Assembly (NCBI GenBank): GCA_021372615.1
Contig: JAJFUB010000146.1
Span: 1-64,000 of the forward strand
Length of the DNA: 64,000 nucleotides
Direction of reading: 5' to 3'
Source: a bacterium
Lineage (GTDB): Bacteria; Armatimonadota; Zipacnadia; Zipacnadales; UBA11051
In this document: positions 32,776 through 41,265 of the stretch, in pieces
Position numbering within the stretch: position 1 is the stretch's first letter
Layout: the number at the start of each line of letters is the position of its first letter
Position numbers and translations under genes: made by a program
Notes under the pieces: model-generated
What the model was told of the DNA's origin: nothing
Databases searched by the model: none
Seen by the model: the letters and a program-made list of their open reading frames with translations, nothing else

Positions 32776-33468
32776 CTAGGGCCGGGTCAACTCGTCCTGA
32801 AGCCAACGCGCCGTTGCCTTCAGGCGGGCCGCCGCCTCCGGGGCGTCGAGCCGCTGGAGTGGGGCGATGGTCTCCAGGTACCGCCTCCGGCACTCCTCCT
32901 GCAGCTCAGCCGGCGCCACAGCCACCTGCAGAGCCCGAATCTCGTCGAAGCTGACGTTCGGCAGGGCCACTCCGTTGAGCAGGCGGTGGATCTGCAGCCA
33001 GCCCAGGTCGCACTTCAGGTATAGCATCGCGTAGCACGGGTCTAGTCCGTCCAGGCGGATCAGGTCCACGAAAGAGCCGACGACCGCCGGCGTCTCGTCC
33101 AGGAAGACGGCCAGCCGGTTCTTGAGCAGAGACCCCATGCCGGACCGCGCGAAGACAATGTCGCCGGGCTGCAGACGGGCTGAGGGCCGGTCCCACGGGC
33201 AGTCGTATGGCACGCGCGTGGCCGTCTGCAGGTCCACTCCCGCCACGCCGATCTGTCCCTGTTGCACGAGCGCCACCCCGTCCGCGGCTTCCGGGGGCCG
33301 GCGCCGCGTGATGATCGGGCCGTAGGTGAGGTGAATGATGAAGTCACCCAGGGGGCGCAGGGGGGCGCGGCAGGTCGCCAGCACCGCTGCGTAGGCGGGG
33401 TGCCAGTACGCGGGGTCCCCCCGTCGCGCGTACTCGGGATCGTCCTGGCGGGCATAGGTCGTCAGCAT
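32776..33468 (-). CDS. Orphan HsdS-like target-recognition-domain protein
   Basis: A 230-residue protein resembling one half of a type I restriction specificity subunit. It has the TRD-type strand-turn pattern RLQPGDIVFARSGMGSLLKNRLAVFLDETPA, then YLKCDLGWLQIHRLLNGVALPNVSFDEIRALQVAV, the classical segment before the HsdS helical spacer, and ends in a helix (EECRRRYLETIAPLQRL). A full HsdS has two such domains, and no HsdM or HsdR lies nearby. The ATG at 33468 overlaps the lipoprotein stop as TGATG, so the pair is translationally coupled. It may be an adaptor that binds DNA in an unknown system. Confidence 0.65.
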   Translation of the reverse strand: MLTTYARQDDPEYARRGDPAYWHPAYAAVLATCRAPLRPLGDFIIHLTYGPIITRRRPPEAADGVALVQQGQIGVAGVDLQTATRVPYDCPWDRPSARLQPGDIVFARSGMGSLLKNRLAVFLDETPAVVGSFVDLIRLDGLDPCYAMLYLKCDLGWLQIHRLLNGVALPNVSFDEIRALQVAVAPAELQEECRRRYLETIAPLQRLDAPEAAARLKATARWLQDELTRP

Positions 33469-34757
33469 CACTGCAGCCGGCGGATCGTGATGGACCAGTC
33501 CACGATGTCCACCTGGTTGCGCTCCTCGGCCGTGGCGGGGCCGGTGAGGGTGGAGTCCCCCGAAGTCTCCTGCTCGAACAGCCCCGAGCTGTTGCTGATC
33601 GTCTGGTACTGATCGGTCGGGAAGGTCACGTAGCGGTTGCCCAGCCGCCCCAGGCCGTCGTAGGTGTGCTGGTCCGGGTCGGTGATGCTCTCGTCGAAGA
33701 TCAGCTCGTTGGTGGTGATGACATTGATGCTCAGATCAGGGATGTCGTCACCCAAAGAGGACACGTCCACCGTCGCGCGCAGGATGGTGCCCCCCGACGG
33801 CAGCGTGTACTGATACGGCGGCCCCAGGGAGGTGCCCACGGTCGAGAGGTCCTTGCGGACCGTCGCTGTCCCGCCCTGGACGAAGTCGGCGGCCGTGATC
33901 GTCCCCCCGGGGATCACCGTGTTACTCGCCCCGTTGACGGTGTTGGCCTGAAGCGTGCCCGTGGTCGTCTCAGTGCTGCCGCTCTCGGGCTCGAAGCGGT
34001 TCTGGACCGTGGCGGTGGTCGGCGCGATGGTCAGGGTCTGAGTCCCGGCCTGGGCGGCGTTGAGCGTAAGGGTCAGCCCCAGTCCGGATAGCGAGTCCGC
34101 CTGCAGCGCCACGCCCCCGGCGTTCAGGTTGGTGATGACAGACTGCTCGGCGGCGGTCAGCGCGCGCCCGCCCGAGGCGGCCGGGGCAAAGACGACCGAC
34201 CCGGCCACGACTTCCCCCGCGGCATTGGTCGCCAGCGTCAGCGTTCCGGCCGCCTGGAAGCTCGCGTTGGCCACCGAGGCGACCATGCCCGTGCCCGAGA
34301 CCGTGACAGCCCCGAAGCTGACGCTCTGGACGGTGAGCGTACTGACCCCGACGGTCGAGCCCGTGGGGGTGCCGCCCACAGCGGTGATGCCGCCGCCCGC
34401 GTTGCGCAGTTCGAGCCGGCAGTTCACGCGGAAGAGGGTGTACTGGCCCTGGTGGTACTCAATGTAGTGGGTGAAGGACCCGGTGCCCCAGCCGTTCTCC
34501 CAGTACGGCCCGGCGGCGACAGGCACGGGACCGTCATCGCCGTCGTCGCCGTCGGCGTCAATGGGGATGAAGTAGTAGAAGGCGTCGTTGATCGTGCCCG
34601 CCATGCGCACGTAGAAATCCACGACGACCGAGGGGGCGCCGCCGCCGGCGCCGCCGTAAGCGCAGCCGCTCAGCGCTACGGCCAGGCTGGCTGCCGCGAC
34701 CACGAGCGCCACGCGCAGGATGATCTCGGTCCGGGTCCTACCGCCGACTGATGGCAC
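33468..34757 (-). CDS. Hypothetical lipoprotein, beta-rich
   Basis: A 429-residue exported protein with no recognised family. The N-terminus is a signal peptide ending in the lipobox LSGC (about residue 32). An acidic DADGDDGDDG run at about residues 68-77 could bind calcium. The body is Thr/Ser/Gly/Val-rich and looks like stacked beta-strands (VGVSTLTVQSVSFGAVTVSG; TATVQNRFEPESGSTETTTG), as in surface-exposed repeat proteins. It overlaps the PHP gene end by 20 bases and the HsdS-like start by one base, indicating a tight three-gene operon. The start at 34757 is taken from the longest signal peptide-bearing frame. Confidence 0.65.
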   Translation of the reverse strand: MPSVGGRTRTEIILRVALVVAAASLAVALSGCAYGGAGGGAPSVVVDFYVRMAGTINDAFYYFIPIDADGDDGDDGPVPVAAGPYWENGWGTGSFTHYIEYHQGQYTLFRVNCRLELRNAGGGITAVGGTPTGSTVGVSTLTVQSVSFGAVTVSGTGMVASVANASFQAAGTLTLATNAAGEVVAGSVVFAPAASGGRALTAAEQSVITNLNAGGVALQADSLSGLGLTLTLNAAQAGTQTLTIAPTTATVQNRFEPESGSTETTTGTLQANTVNGASNTVIPGGTITAADFVQGGTATVRKDLSTVGTSLGPPYQYTLPSGGTILRATVDVSSLGDDIPDLSINVITTNELIFDESITDPDQHTYDGLGRLGNRYVTFPTDQYQTISNSSGLFEQETSGDSTLTGPATAEERNQVDIVDWSITIRRLQ

Positions 34758-35403
34758 GCTCGATCAACTCCTGAGGGTGTTCCACAAGCACGCGCTGCAG
34801 GTCGGTCTCGGCCAGGCCGGCGCACAGCGCCACCCGCTTCGCGAACTCCTCGGTCAGGATGTGCCCGGGCACGTGGGTGTCGCTGTTGACCAGCAGCTTG
34901 GCCCCGGCGGCCAGCGCGGTCCGCGCCACGTGGCCGTTACCCAGCGAGTGCCCGTCCTTGGCCGTGACTTCCACAAACACGCCATTGCCCGCGGCGGCCT
35001 CGGCAGCCTCGGGCGACAGCAGGCCCGGATGGGCCAACACATCCACATCGGCGCAACTGGCTGCCGCCAGGTTGGTGCCCGGTTCCACCGGCTCCACCGG
35101 CGTCTCGCCGTGCACGACCACGTGGTCGGCCCCGAGCGCCTTCGCCTGGGCCGCCAACTCCGCGATGGAAGCTGCCGGCACGTGGGTCAGCTCGACGCCA
35201 GCCAGCACCTGGAAGCCCCAGTAGCGCGCGGCCAGCTCGGCATCGCGGCGCACCTCGGCGATGATGCGCTCCATGGTGCTGGCACCGCAGTGATCCGCTA
35301 TGCCCAGGGCCCCGTACCCGACGACGGTGCATCGCCGAATCAGCTCGATGGGCGACAGCACACCATCGGAGAGGAACGTGTGAGTGTGGAAATCGTAGAC
35401 CAT
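34738..35403 (-). CDS. PHP-domain phosphoesterase-like protein
   Basis: A 221-residue metal-dependent hydrolase of the PHP family, related to histidinol phosphatase and tRNA/DNA-polymerase-associated phosphoesterases. Metal-binding motifs: YDFHTHTFLSDG at the N-terminus, GIADHCG (about residue 38), AGVELTHVP, HVVVHGE, DVLAHPGLL and the C-terminal NSDTHVPGHIL. All the usual His/Asp/Glu positions of a three-metal site appear present. It has no signal peptide. It is the first gene of the PHP, lipoprotein and HsdS-like overlap group. Substrate unknown; a nucleotide or sugar phosphate is possible. Confidence 0.82.
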   Translation of the reverse strand: MVYDFHTHTFLSDGVLSPIELIRRCTVVGYGALGIADHCGASTMERIIAEVRRDAELAARYWGFQVLAGVELTHVPAASIAELAAQAKALGADHVVVHGETPVEPVEPGTNLAAASCADVDVLAHPGLLSPEAAEAAAGNGVFVEVTAKDGHSLGNGHVARTALAAGAKLLVNSDTHVPGHILTEEFAKRVALCAGLAETDLQRVLVEHPQELIERAISRR

Positions 35404-35426
35404 GCAGGCCTCGTCTCTGGTGGATT

Positions 35427-35469
35427 GGGCGGGCGACCCGCCCCGCCTGTGGGAGCGGTCACCGACCGC
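35427..35469. repeat. Two adjacent hairpins between GATase-like and PHP genes
   Basis: GGGCGGG-CGA-CCCGCCC (35427-35443) and GCGGTC-ACC-GACCGC (35455-35469), followed by GACCCAGCG. The layout resembles the double-hairpin elements elsewhere. It lies just downstream of the GATase-like stop codon and may end or process that transcript. Confidence 0.5.
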
Positions 35470-35481
35470 GACCCAGCGCTG

Positions 35482-36843
35482 CTACTTGCCAGTCAGCCAC
35501 CGCACGGCATTCACCAGCAGCCCCTGGAACCACTCGCTCGAGTTGGGCTGCTCCTTGGGCCCCGGGGGCAGGAGGGTCGAGGCGTCCAGCACGACGATCC
35601 GCCCCTCCCGGAACTCGTGGGCGCTCGCCACGACTTCCTCGCCCACCGTGGCCAGCGGCCAGGCGGCGAAGGCCCAGACTGCGCCACCGGCGCCGACGCG
35701 CCCCGGCTGCCCCATCCCCTCGGTGATCGGGTGGTGCTTGAGCACCCCCTGGCCGGCGGGACGCCCCAGGGTGAAGCTGATACCGAACTCGCCGAGGGCC
35801 CGGTTGAGTGCCGACACACGCTTCGCCGGGCTCTTGGCTCCGTCGTCGAAGCCCAGGGCCAGCAGGGAGCCGCCGAAGCTCACATAGTCGGCCAGCGCGG
35901 CCGTCTCCGCCTCGTCGAAGTCCCGGTGCGAGCCGAGGACGACGAGGGCCGGACGGCCCTGCAGCACCTCGGCCAGCGTGTGCGTGTCCTTCTCATACCG
36001 CAGCGGCTCCACGGGCAGGCCCACGGCCCCGAGCTGGCGCCCGAGGACACCGACGACGCCCTGCCACGGCTCAGTCTCCGGTAGGTCCACGACCGCCTTC
36101 TGGGTCAGATCGGCGGCGGCGGCGGGCTCGGTGGCGGCTTGACCGGCGCCGATGCCCCCATTGGGCGGCGCCAGGCCCTGACCAGCGGCCCAGGCGATGG
36201 CCTGTGCCAAGAGCCGCGCCTGTGGCGATCCGGGAGCGCGCGACGCATCGTCCATGGCCACGAGCGGCTGCGCCAGCACCACCACGCGCCCCTTGCCCAC
36301 CGTTCCGGCCACGGCCACCGGACTGCCGTCGAGCAGGGCGATCGGCTCGAGGGCGTCGGCAACAAAGGCGCCACGCGTGGTCCGCGCGGGCAGGTCAGTG
36401 ATGTCGCTCGTGACCGCGTGGGGCAGCAGCTTGAGCTCCTGTCCCGGCCCCTGGATCGGGCCAATCCGCACCTCGAACCGGCGCAAGAACTCGTTGTTGG
36501 CGTCGCGCTCGTCACGCGACATGGTCGCGACGAACACCAGGCCACCGCCGCTGCGCACAAACTCCCCGAAGTCGAGCTTGGTCTCCTTCAGGAGCTTGGC
36601 TCCGGTGCCGACGACGAGTGCCGCCGGCGGGCGGTCGTGCTGTGCCGGCTCGTGCACCTTGAGCCACCAGATGTCGTACTGCGGCTGCAGCGCCGTGTAG
36701 GCGGCCTTCACCGCCGGAGACACCGGGCCGTCCGTTGGCAACTCCATCAGGAGCAGCGGCCGGTCGGCGCCCCAGGCCCCCGTGAGCGCGCCCAGGCACA
36801 GGGCCGTCAGCACTAACACCGTCAGCGATGGTCCGGGTCTCAT
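35482..36843 (-). CDS. Secreted protein with glutamine-amidotransferase-like (ThuA/DUF4350-type) fold
   Basis: A 453-residue exported protein. The start at 36843 gives a signal peptide (MRPGPSLTVLVLTALCLGAL...AWG) and has GGGAGG upstream. Two class-I-GATase-like flavodoxin folds seem to repeat. The first has FGEFVRSGGGLVFVATMSRD and GRVVVLAQPLVAMDD. The second has ALVVLGSHRDFDEAETAALADYV, FGGSLLALGFDDG and EGRIVVLDASTLLPPGP. No catalytic cysteine is seen at the nucleophile elbow, as in ThuA-like or DUF4350 proteins, so a binding role is more likely than catalysis. It is 13 bases downstream of a Gfo/Idh/MocA gene, an association also seen for ThuA-like sugar proteins. Confidence 0.6.
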   Translation of the reverse strand: MRPGPSLTVLVLTALCLGALTGAWGADRPLLLMELPTDGPVSPAVKAAYTALQPQYDIWWLKVHEPAQHDRPPAALVVGTGAKLLKETKLDFGEFVRSGGGLVFVATMSRDERDANNEFLRRFEVRIGPIQGPGQELKLLPHAVTSDITDLPARTTRGAFVADALEPIALLDGSPVAVAGTVGKGRVVVLAQPLVAMDDASRAPGSPQARLLAQAIAWAAGQGLAPPNGGIGAGQAATEPAAAADLTQKAVVDLPETEPWQGVVGVLGRQLGAVGLPVEPLRYEKDTHTLAEVLQGRPALVVLGSHRDFDEAETAALADYVSFGGSLLALGFDDGAKSPAKRVSALNRALGEFGISFTLGRPAGQGVLKHHPITEGMGQPGRVGAGGAVWAFAAWPLATVGEEVVASAHEFREGRIVVLDASTLLPPGPKEQPNSSEWFQGLLVNAVRWLTGK

Positions 36844-36856
36844 AAGGCAGCCTCCC

Positions 36857-37867
36857 TCAGGCCGGTCGGAGGACGACCGGTTGCTGGGTGCGAAGTGACT
36901 CATGGATGGCTTCACACACCTCGACGGCCGCCCGGGCATCGGCCGGCGAGATCATCGGCTCGCGTCCCTGCCGGACGCAGTCGGCAAAATGCTCAAGTTG
37001 CGTGCGCAGCGCCCCGTACTGCAGGTCGTTCAGGATCGGCCCATAGGTCACGTCCGGGCGGCTGACGCGCTCCGCGCCGGACACCTCCAGCCCCTCTCCC
37101 CCGACGCGCACCGCCACCCGCCCCCGGCTCCCCACGACCTCCAGCCGGGCGTCGAGGGTGCTCGCCACGCCCTCGGGAACGACCCAACACGTCTCCAGGC
37201 ATCCCACGGCCCCGTTGGCGTACTTCAGCACGGTGAAGATCGAGTCCTCGCACCCCAGGTCGGTGAGGACCTTGCTCGCGCTCTCGGCGTAGACGCGCAC
37301 GACCTCGCTGCCGCAGAACCAGCGCATGAGGTCGAGATCGTGCGCCCCCAGGAAGAACGCCACCGAAGTGCGCGAGCCGATGCGCCGTCCTGAGGATACC
37401 ACATTGTTGCGCCGCCCGAACACCTGCACGACATCCCCCACCTCGCCCGCGTCAATCGCCTGCTTGGCCACCTGGTAGCGCGGGTCGAAGCGCACTACAT
37501 GTCCGACCATCAGGAGGACGCCGTTGTTCCGACAGGCCTCGATGATCGTGTCGGCCTCGGCCACCGAGGTGGCCAGCGGCTTCTCCACCAGAATGTGCTT
37601 CCCCGCCGCCGCAGCCGCCACACACGGCGCGACATGAAGCTGGTCGTCGGTGCAGATACTGACGAGATCGAGCCCCGGCAGGGCCAGCAGTTCCTCCAGC
37701 GACCCACACGCCTGGCAGTCCAGTGTGCCCGCCCACTCCTGCGTCCGCTCCGGCACGATATCATAGACGCCCAGCAGGTGGGTCTGCGGCAGCTCCTTCC
37801 AGATGCGGGCATGACGCTGTCCCATCATGCCCAGACCGATGACGGCAGCTTTGAGTCCATTGGGCAT
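36857..37867 (-). CDS. Gfo/Idh/MocA family oxidoreductase
   Basis: A 336-residue NAD(P)-dependent sugar dehydrogenase-like enzyme. Rossmann motif: AVIGLGMMGQRHARIWKELP. Family lysine: ILVEKPLATSVAEAD (about residue 97). Catalytic-pattern segment: FFLGAHDLDLMRWFCG (GAHDLD). The start was set at 37867, where GGAGGAG lies nine bases upstream. A TTG at 37876 touches the Shine-Dalgarno and was rejected. It is followed after 13 bases by the GATase-like secreted protein gene, so the two probably form one transcript. The substrate, probably a sugar or inositol, is unknown. Confidence 0.85.
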   Translation of the reverse strand: MPNGLKAAVIGLGMMGQRHARIWKELPQTHLLGVYDIVPERTQEWAGTLDCQACGSLEELLALPGLDLVSICTDDQLHVAPCVAAAAAGKHILVEKPLATSVAEADTIIEACRNNGVLLMVGHVVRFDPRYQVAKQAIDAGEVGDVVQVFGRRNNVVSSGRRIGSRTSVAFFLGAHDLDLMRWFCGSEVVRVYAESASKVLTDLGCEDSIFTVLKYANGAVGCLETCWVVPEGVASTLDARLEVVGSRGRVAVRVGGEGLEVSGAERVSRPDVTYGPILNDLQYGALRTQLEHFADCVRQGREPMISPADARAAVEVCEAIHESLRTQQPVVLRPA

Positions 37868-37988
37868 TCTGCTCAACTCCTCCGGATCTGGCTGGTTGGG
37901 GCACGCTGCAGCCGGGTTGGTTTGCCCGGCGTCCCGGTTGGCCGACAGCCGTACTCAGCGACGCGGCGGGCGCGTATGCGGACAACAA

Positions 37989-39194
37989 CTAGTAGGTGGC
38001 GCTGTTACTGCCCTCGTACGAGGCGCCGGCTGCCGCCAGGTACGCGCGCGCGTAGTTGGCGCGTTCGGCAACCCGTTCCCCTTCCTTCTCTAGCGAAAGA
38101 TACACCTTGAAGTAATAGACCGCGCTGTCCTGCTGCCCTACGGTCGCGTATGCATATGCCAGCACCCACGTGCTGTCGGCCGAACTGGGCTTCAACGTGA
38201 CCGCGTACCTCAGTTCACGGATGGCCTCCTCGGTGCGGCCCGTCTTCAAGTAGGCCAGCCCCAGATAGTACCTCACGCTGGCGTCGTTCGGCGTCTCTAC
38301 GGTGAGCAGTCGCCAGTAGAGGACGGCCCACGAGCGCGCCAGGTATGGGTACCCGACGTGCTGGACGGTGAGGCCCCCGCCCACTACCACAAGCGTGGCG
38401 ATCAGCGCGGCGATCGCCCACCTGCGCCTGGGACCACAGGGAACGTGAACGCGACCGACAGCAGCGCGGCACGTGGCGAGCAGACGCCGCCAGTGGCCGA
38501 CGGACCGTGTCACCGCCGCTGCCTGTGGCTGGGGTTCGGCCACCGGCTCGCGTTGCGGTTCTGGTTCCACTGCCAGTTCCGCCGCGCGCGCCGGTTCCGG
38601 CGCCGGTTCTGGCTCTGCTGTTGGCTCTGGCTCTGGCTCGGCCGCCGGCTCAGGGAGGCCCTCGTCGGCCTGCACCCCTGGCGTAGAGCGCTGTGGAGCG
38701 CGCCCTGCAGCGGATGCAAGCGCGTCCCGGACGGCACTCAGTATCAGATGGTACCGCACGTCCGTCCAGCTGCTGTCGTCCTGTGTGCACCGTATGAGCG
38801 GCATGAGTTCGCCGTTCACGACTGGGACAAACTGAAGGTCCCTGAAGAAGGAGGCCCTGGGCCCGTCGCAAGGCTCCATGAGCACGGGGACGATCTCAAT
38901 ATCGTCCCCCCTACGCCCAATCAGGTCCAGCTCCACGCCCTGTACGAACTCCGAGGCCAAGAACAACTGCGTCACCAGCAGGAGCGCGACGTCCGCCTGG
39001 GCGATCTTCGCTTCGATGAACTCGCGCCACTTCTTGCCGGGGGGAAGGCCTGTTGTGTCCCACCAGACCTCCACCTCCGCGCCGAGCGCCGCATCCAGCC
39101 ACGGGATCAGGCTCCTGCGCTCGCCTGGCGCACTGAACCACATCGCGTTGTTAGGGTCCTGCCGACTGTAACTGACGAATACCAGAGCCGACAT
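37989..39194 (-). CDS. TIR-domain protein with Glu/Pro linker, membrane helix and TPR tail
   Basis: A 401-residue multidomain protein. Residues 1-160 are a bacterial TIR domain: LVFVSYSRQDP, the WWDTTGLPPGKKW box and SEFVQGVEL with the expected catalytic glutamate E88. Many bacterial TIR domains cleave NAD+ or make cyclic ADP-ribose signals in antiphage or stress responses. A long Glu/Pro/Ala linker (about 175-228) precedes a membrane helix (about 258-276). TPR-like repeats occupy about 300-370 (SVRYYLGLAYLKTGRTEEAI). The layout suggests a membrane-tethered sensor or scaffold. GGGGGTGAG precedes the ATG. It lies 65 bases downstream of an M42 peptidase gene on the same strand. Confidence 0.82.
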   Translation of the reverse strand: MSALVFVSYSRQDPNNAMWFSAPGERRSLIPWLDAALGAEVEVWWDTTGLPPGKKWREFIEAKIAQADVALLLVTQLFLASEFVQGVELDLIGRRGDDIEIVPVLMEPCDGPRASFFRDLQFVPVVNGELMPLIRCTQDDSSWTDVRYHLILSAVRDALASAAGRAPQRSTPGVQADEGLPEPAAEPEPEPTAEPEPAPEPARAAELAVEPEPQREPVAEPQPQAAAVTRSVGHWRRLLATCRAAVGRVHVPCGPRRRWAIAALIATLVVVGGGLTVQHVGYPYLARSWAVLYWRLLTVETPNDASVRYYLGLAYLKTGRTEEAIRELRYAVTLKPSSADSTWVLAYAYATVGQQDSAVYYFKVYLSLEKEGERVAERANYARAYLAAAGASYEGSNSATY

Positions 39195-39259
39195 ACTCTC
39201 ACCCCCGCCCTTATCAGGCGCACCGCAGGACCGCCAGCCTCCAGGCCCTCGCGCCCCAA

Positions 39260-40366
39260 CTACCCTTTCGCCCGCTTCGTCTTGCCGCCCCGCTTCGTCC
39301 GCACCGGGTTCTTCCCCAGCACGAACCCCGCCAGCAGCTTCCCGACGTTCTCAATGGCCGCGACCAGCGCCACTTCGCAGCCGTGGGTATTCTCGGTGGC
39401 GAAGCCCACGCAGCCGGCGCGGCCGATGGTTCCGTACTTCACCGTCATGCTCGTATCGCTGCCGAAGGACCGCACCACGATCTCCTGGTGGCCCAGGCGG
39501 AGACGGTCGCACGTCTGGGTCAGCTCGCGGCACAGCCCGGGGTGATAGACGAACATGGCGTCCTTCATCAGGATCACAGGCCGCTCATCCAGGACCGTCG
39601 GGTACTCCTCGGCCACGGGGGCGATCTCGGCGGCGATGACGGTGTTGACGGTGCGGTCGGCGATCAGGCTGCGGACCACGTAGGCCCCGCCGGAGATGCC
39701 GATCTCCTCGCTGGCGGTGGCGGCGAAGTACACGTCCAGCGGCGGGCGCCGACCGCTCGCTTTGATCTCCTTCATGGCCACGAACAGGGACACCAGGGCG
39801 GCCTTGTCGTCCAGGGCGCGCCCGGCGACGTACTTGTCGCGCAGGTACAGCGGCTGCTTGCGCAGGCGCGAGATGCACCCCAGGCTCCCCACCCCGACGC
39901 CTCGCTCAGCCAGCTCCTGCTTGCTGAGCTTGCAGTCCAGATAGCATGTCTCCCAGTCCAGAGGCTTCTCGTGCTTCGCCTTGTGGATCCGCGGGGAGAG
40001 ATGGCTGCTGTGGGTGCTGCCCACCGATAGAATGCCGGTGAGCCACTCGTCGCCCAGGACATCATACGGGCCCTCGCCACAGCGCCAGGGCACGGTGCCC
40101 CCCAGCGGCTCAAACCAGATCTTCCCGTCGTCGTCTATCTTGCGCACCATCGTCGAGACTTCGTCCTTGTGCGCCATGAGCAGCGTGGCGTCGGCGGACG
40201 ACTCGCCGGCGATCTTGCCGATGATGTTGCTGTGTGCGTCCTGCCAGACTTCGTCGCAGTACTCGCCGAAGCGCCGCAAGGCGATGGCCTCGACCTCCTC
40301 CTCCCGCCCACAGGGGGAGTGCGTCACCAGGATCTCGTCGAGAAGTGCTCGGGTCAAGTCGTTCAT
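39260..40366 (-). CDS. M42-family aminopeptidase (glutamyl aminopeptidase/endoglucanase M-like)
   Basis: A 368-residue cocatalytic-zinc aminopeptidase, usually a large self-compartmentalised cytosolic assembly that trims peptides. Metal and catalytic positions are visible: LMAHKDEVSTMV (H-x-D), VAGRALDDKAAL (bridging Asp), ATASEEIGISGG (Glu pair), AAEIAP, and NTHGCEVAL (C-terminal His). The tail KRGGKTKRAKG is unusually basic. It starts five bases after the stop of the HELGH metalloprotease gene, so the two are co-translated or at least co-transcribed. Some M42 proteins were named as endoglucanases; peptidase activity is the likelier function. Confidence 0.85.
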   Translation of the reverse strand: MNDLTRALLDEILVTHSPCGREEEVEAIALRRFGEYCDEVWQDAHSNIIGKIAGESSADATLLMAHKDEVSTMVRKIDDDGKIWFEPLGGTVPWRCGEGPYDVLGDEWLTGILSVGSTHSSHLSPRIHKAKHEKPLDWETCYLDCKLSKQELAERGVGVGSLGCISRLRKQPLYLRDKYVAGRALDDKAALVSLFVAMKEIKASGRRPPLDVYFAATASEEIGISGGAYVVRSLIADRTVNTVIAAEIAPVAEEYPTVLDERPVILMKDAMFVYHPGLCRELTQTCDRLRLGHQEIVVRSFGSDTSMTVKYGTIGRAGCVGFATENTHGCEVALVAAIENVGKLLAGFVLGKNPVRTKRGGKTKRAKG

Positions 40367-40371
40367 CTGTG

Positions 40372-41265
40372 CTATTCGCTTTCCGCTGCGAGGTGATTCA
40401 GGGCCTCACGGACGCCCTTGAGAACCTGGTCTTCGGGCATGACGGCAACCGGCTGCAGGCCCTGCTCCGCCGCCCACGCCCCCACGATCTCCTGCCCCAG
40501 GAAGTACCCCATCTCCCGATAGCCCTCGATGCTCAGCTCCGGATAGCTGCCGAAGAAGCCCGCAAGAGATTCGCCGGCGTCCACCCGCCGCAGGAACTCG
40601 TGCGCCAGCATGGCGCGGTGTTCGCGGCCCCACTGCAGCCAGTTGGGCTGGTACGATGCCAGGTGGTAGACCTCACCGCCCTGGATCAGCCCCTCGCACA
40701 CCTGCGCGAAGCCCTCATCGTAGACATCCCAGAAGGGCCCGCGCACATGGTACTCGATGCTCTCCTGGCGCCACCGGTAGTGTGCCAGGTGTCCCAGTTC
40801 GTGCGCGATCAGCCCCGCCAGCGTCTCCGGGCGCTCCCACCATCCCAGCTCCACAATCGTGTCGAGGCCGAGGTCGCACGCGGGCTTTCCCTGATATGTG
40901 GTCGCCCAGCCGCCGTAGCCGACCGGGATGATGACGAGCACCGGGTGCAGGTCGGTGCCGAGGGCCTCGCGTGTCCGCTCGGCGGTCGGCGCGAAGACGT
41001 CCAGAATGCGGTCATGCGCCTCGGCCATTGGCGCCATCCGTTCCGGCAGTGACGGCCAATGGCGCTGCAGCAAGTCGTCAGCCCAGTCCTGCCCATCCTC
41101 AACCATCGCGGCGGCATAGCGGGCGTGGATCTCGGGCTCCGCCTGCTGGAGCTGCGCCAGCCAGGCCGCGACCTGCTCAGCCGGTTCGAGACCGCTCTGC
41201 GCACGCCGGAGCTGGAGGAACTCCGGCCACAGGTCCACGACCACGGGCTCGTCAGGCGAGATCAA
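40372..41265 (-). CDS. Putative zinc metallopeptidase with HELGH motif (gluzincin-like)
   Basis: A 297-residue cytosolic protein. The motif LIAHELGHLAHY (H155-E-x-x-H159) followed by DEGFAQVCEGL (E184) fits a gluzincin active site with glutamate as the third zinc ligand, as in DUF2268-type peptidases. N-terminal helices (EPAEQVAAWLAQLQQAEPEI) and a C-terminal mixed region (YREMGYFLGQEIVGAWAAEQG) flank the site. The TTG start at 41265 overlaps the preceding Gfo/Idh/MocA stop by 14 bases, so the start is not certain. A downstream peptidase of another clan (M42) follows. Substrate unknown. Confidence 0.7.
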   Translation of the reverse strand: MISPDEPVVVDLWPEFLQLRRAQSGLEPAEQVAAWLAQLQQAEPEIHARYAAAMVEDGQDWADDLLQRHWPSLPERMAPMAEAHDRILDVFAPTAERTREALGTDLHPVLVIIPVGYGGWATTYQGKPACDLGLDTIVELGWWERPETLAGLIAHELGHLAHYRWRQESIEYHVRGPFWDVYDEGFAQVCEGLIQGGEVYHLASYQPNWLQWGREHRAMLAHEFLRRVDAGESLAGFFGSYPELSIEGYREMGYFLGQEIVGAWAAEQGLQPVAVMPEDQVLKGVREALNHLAAESE

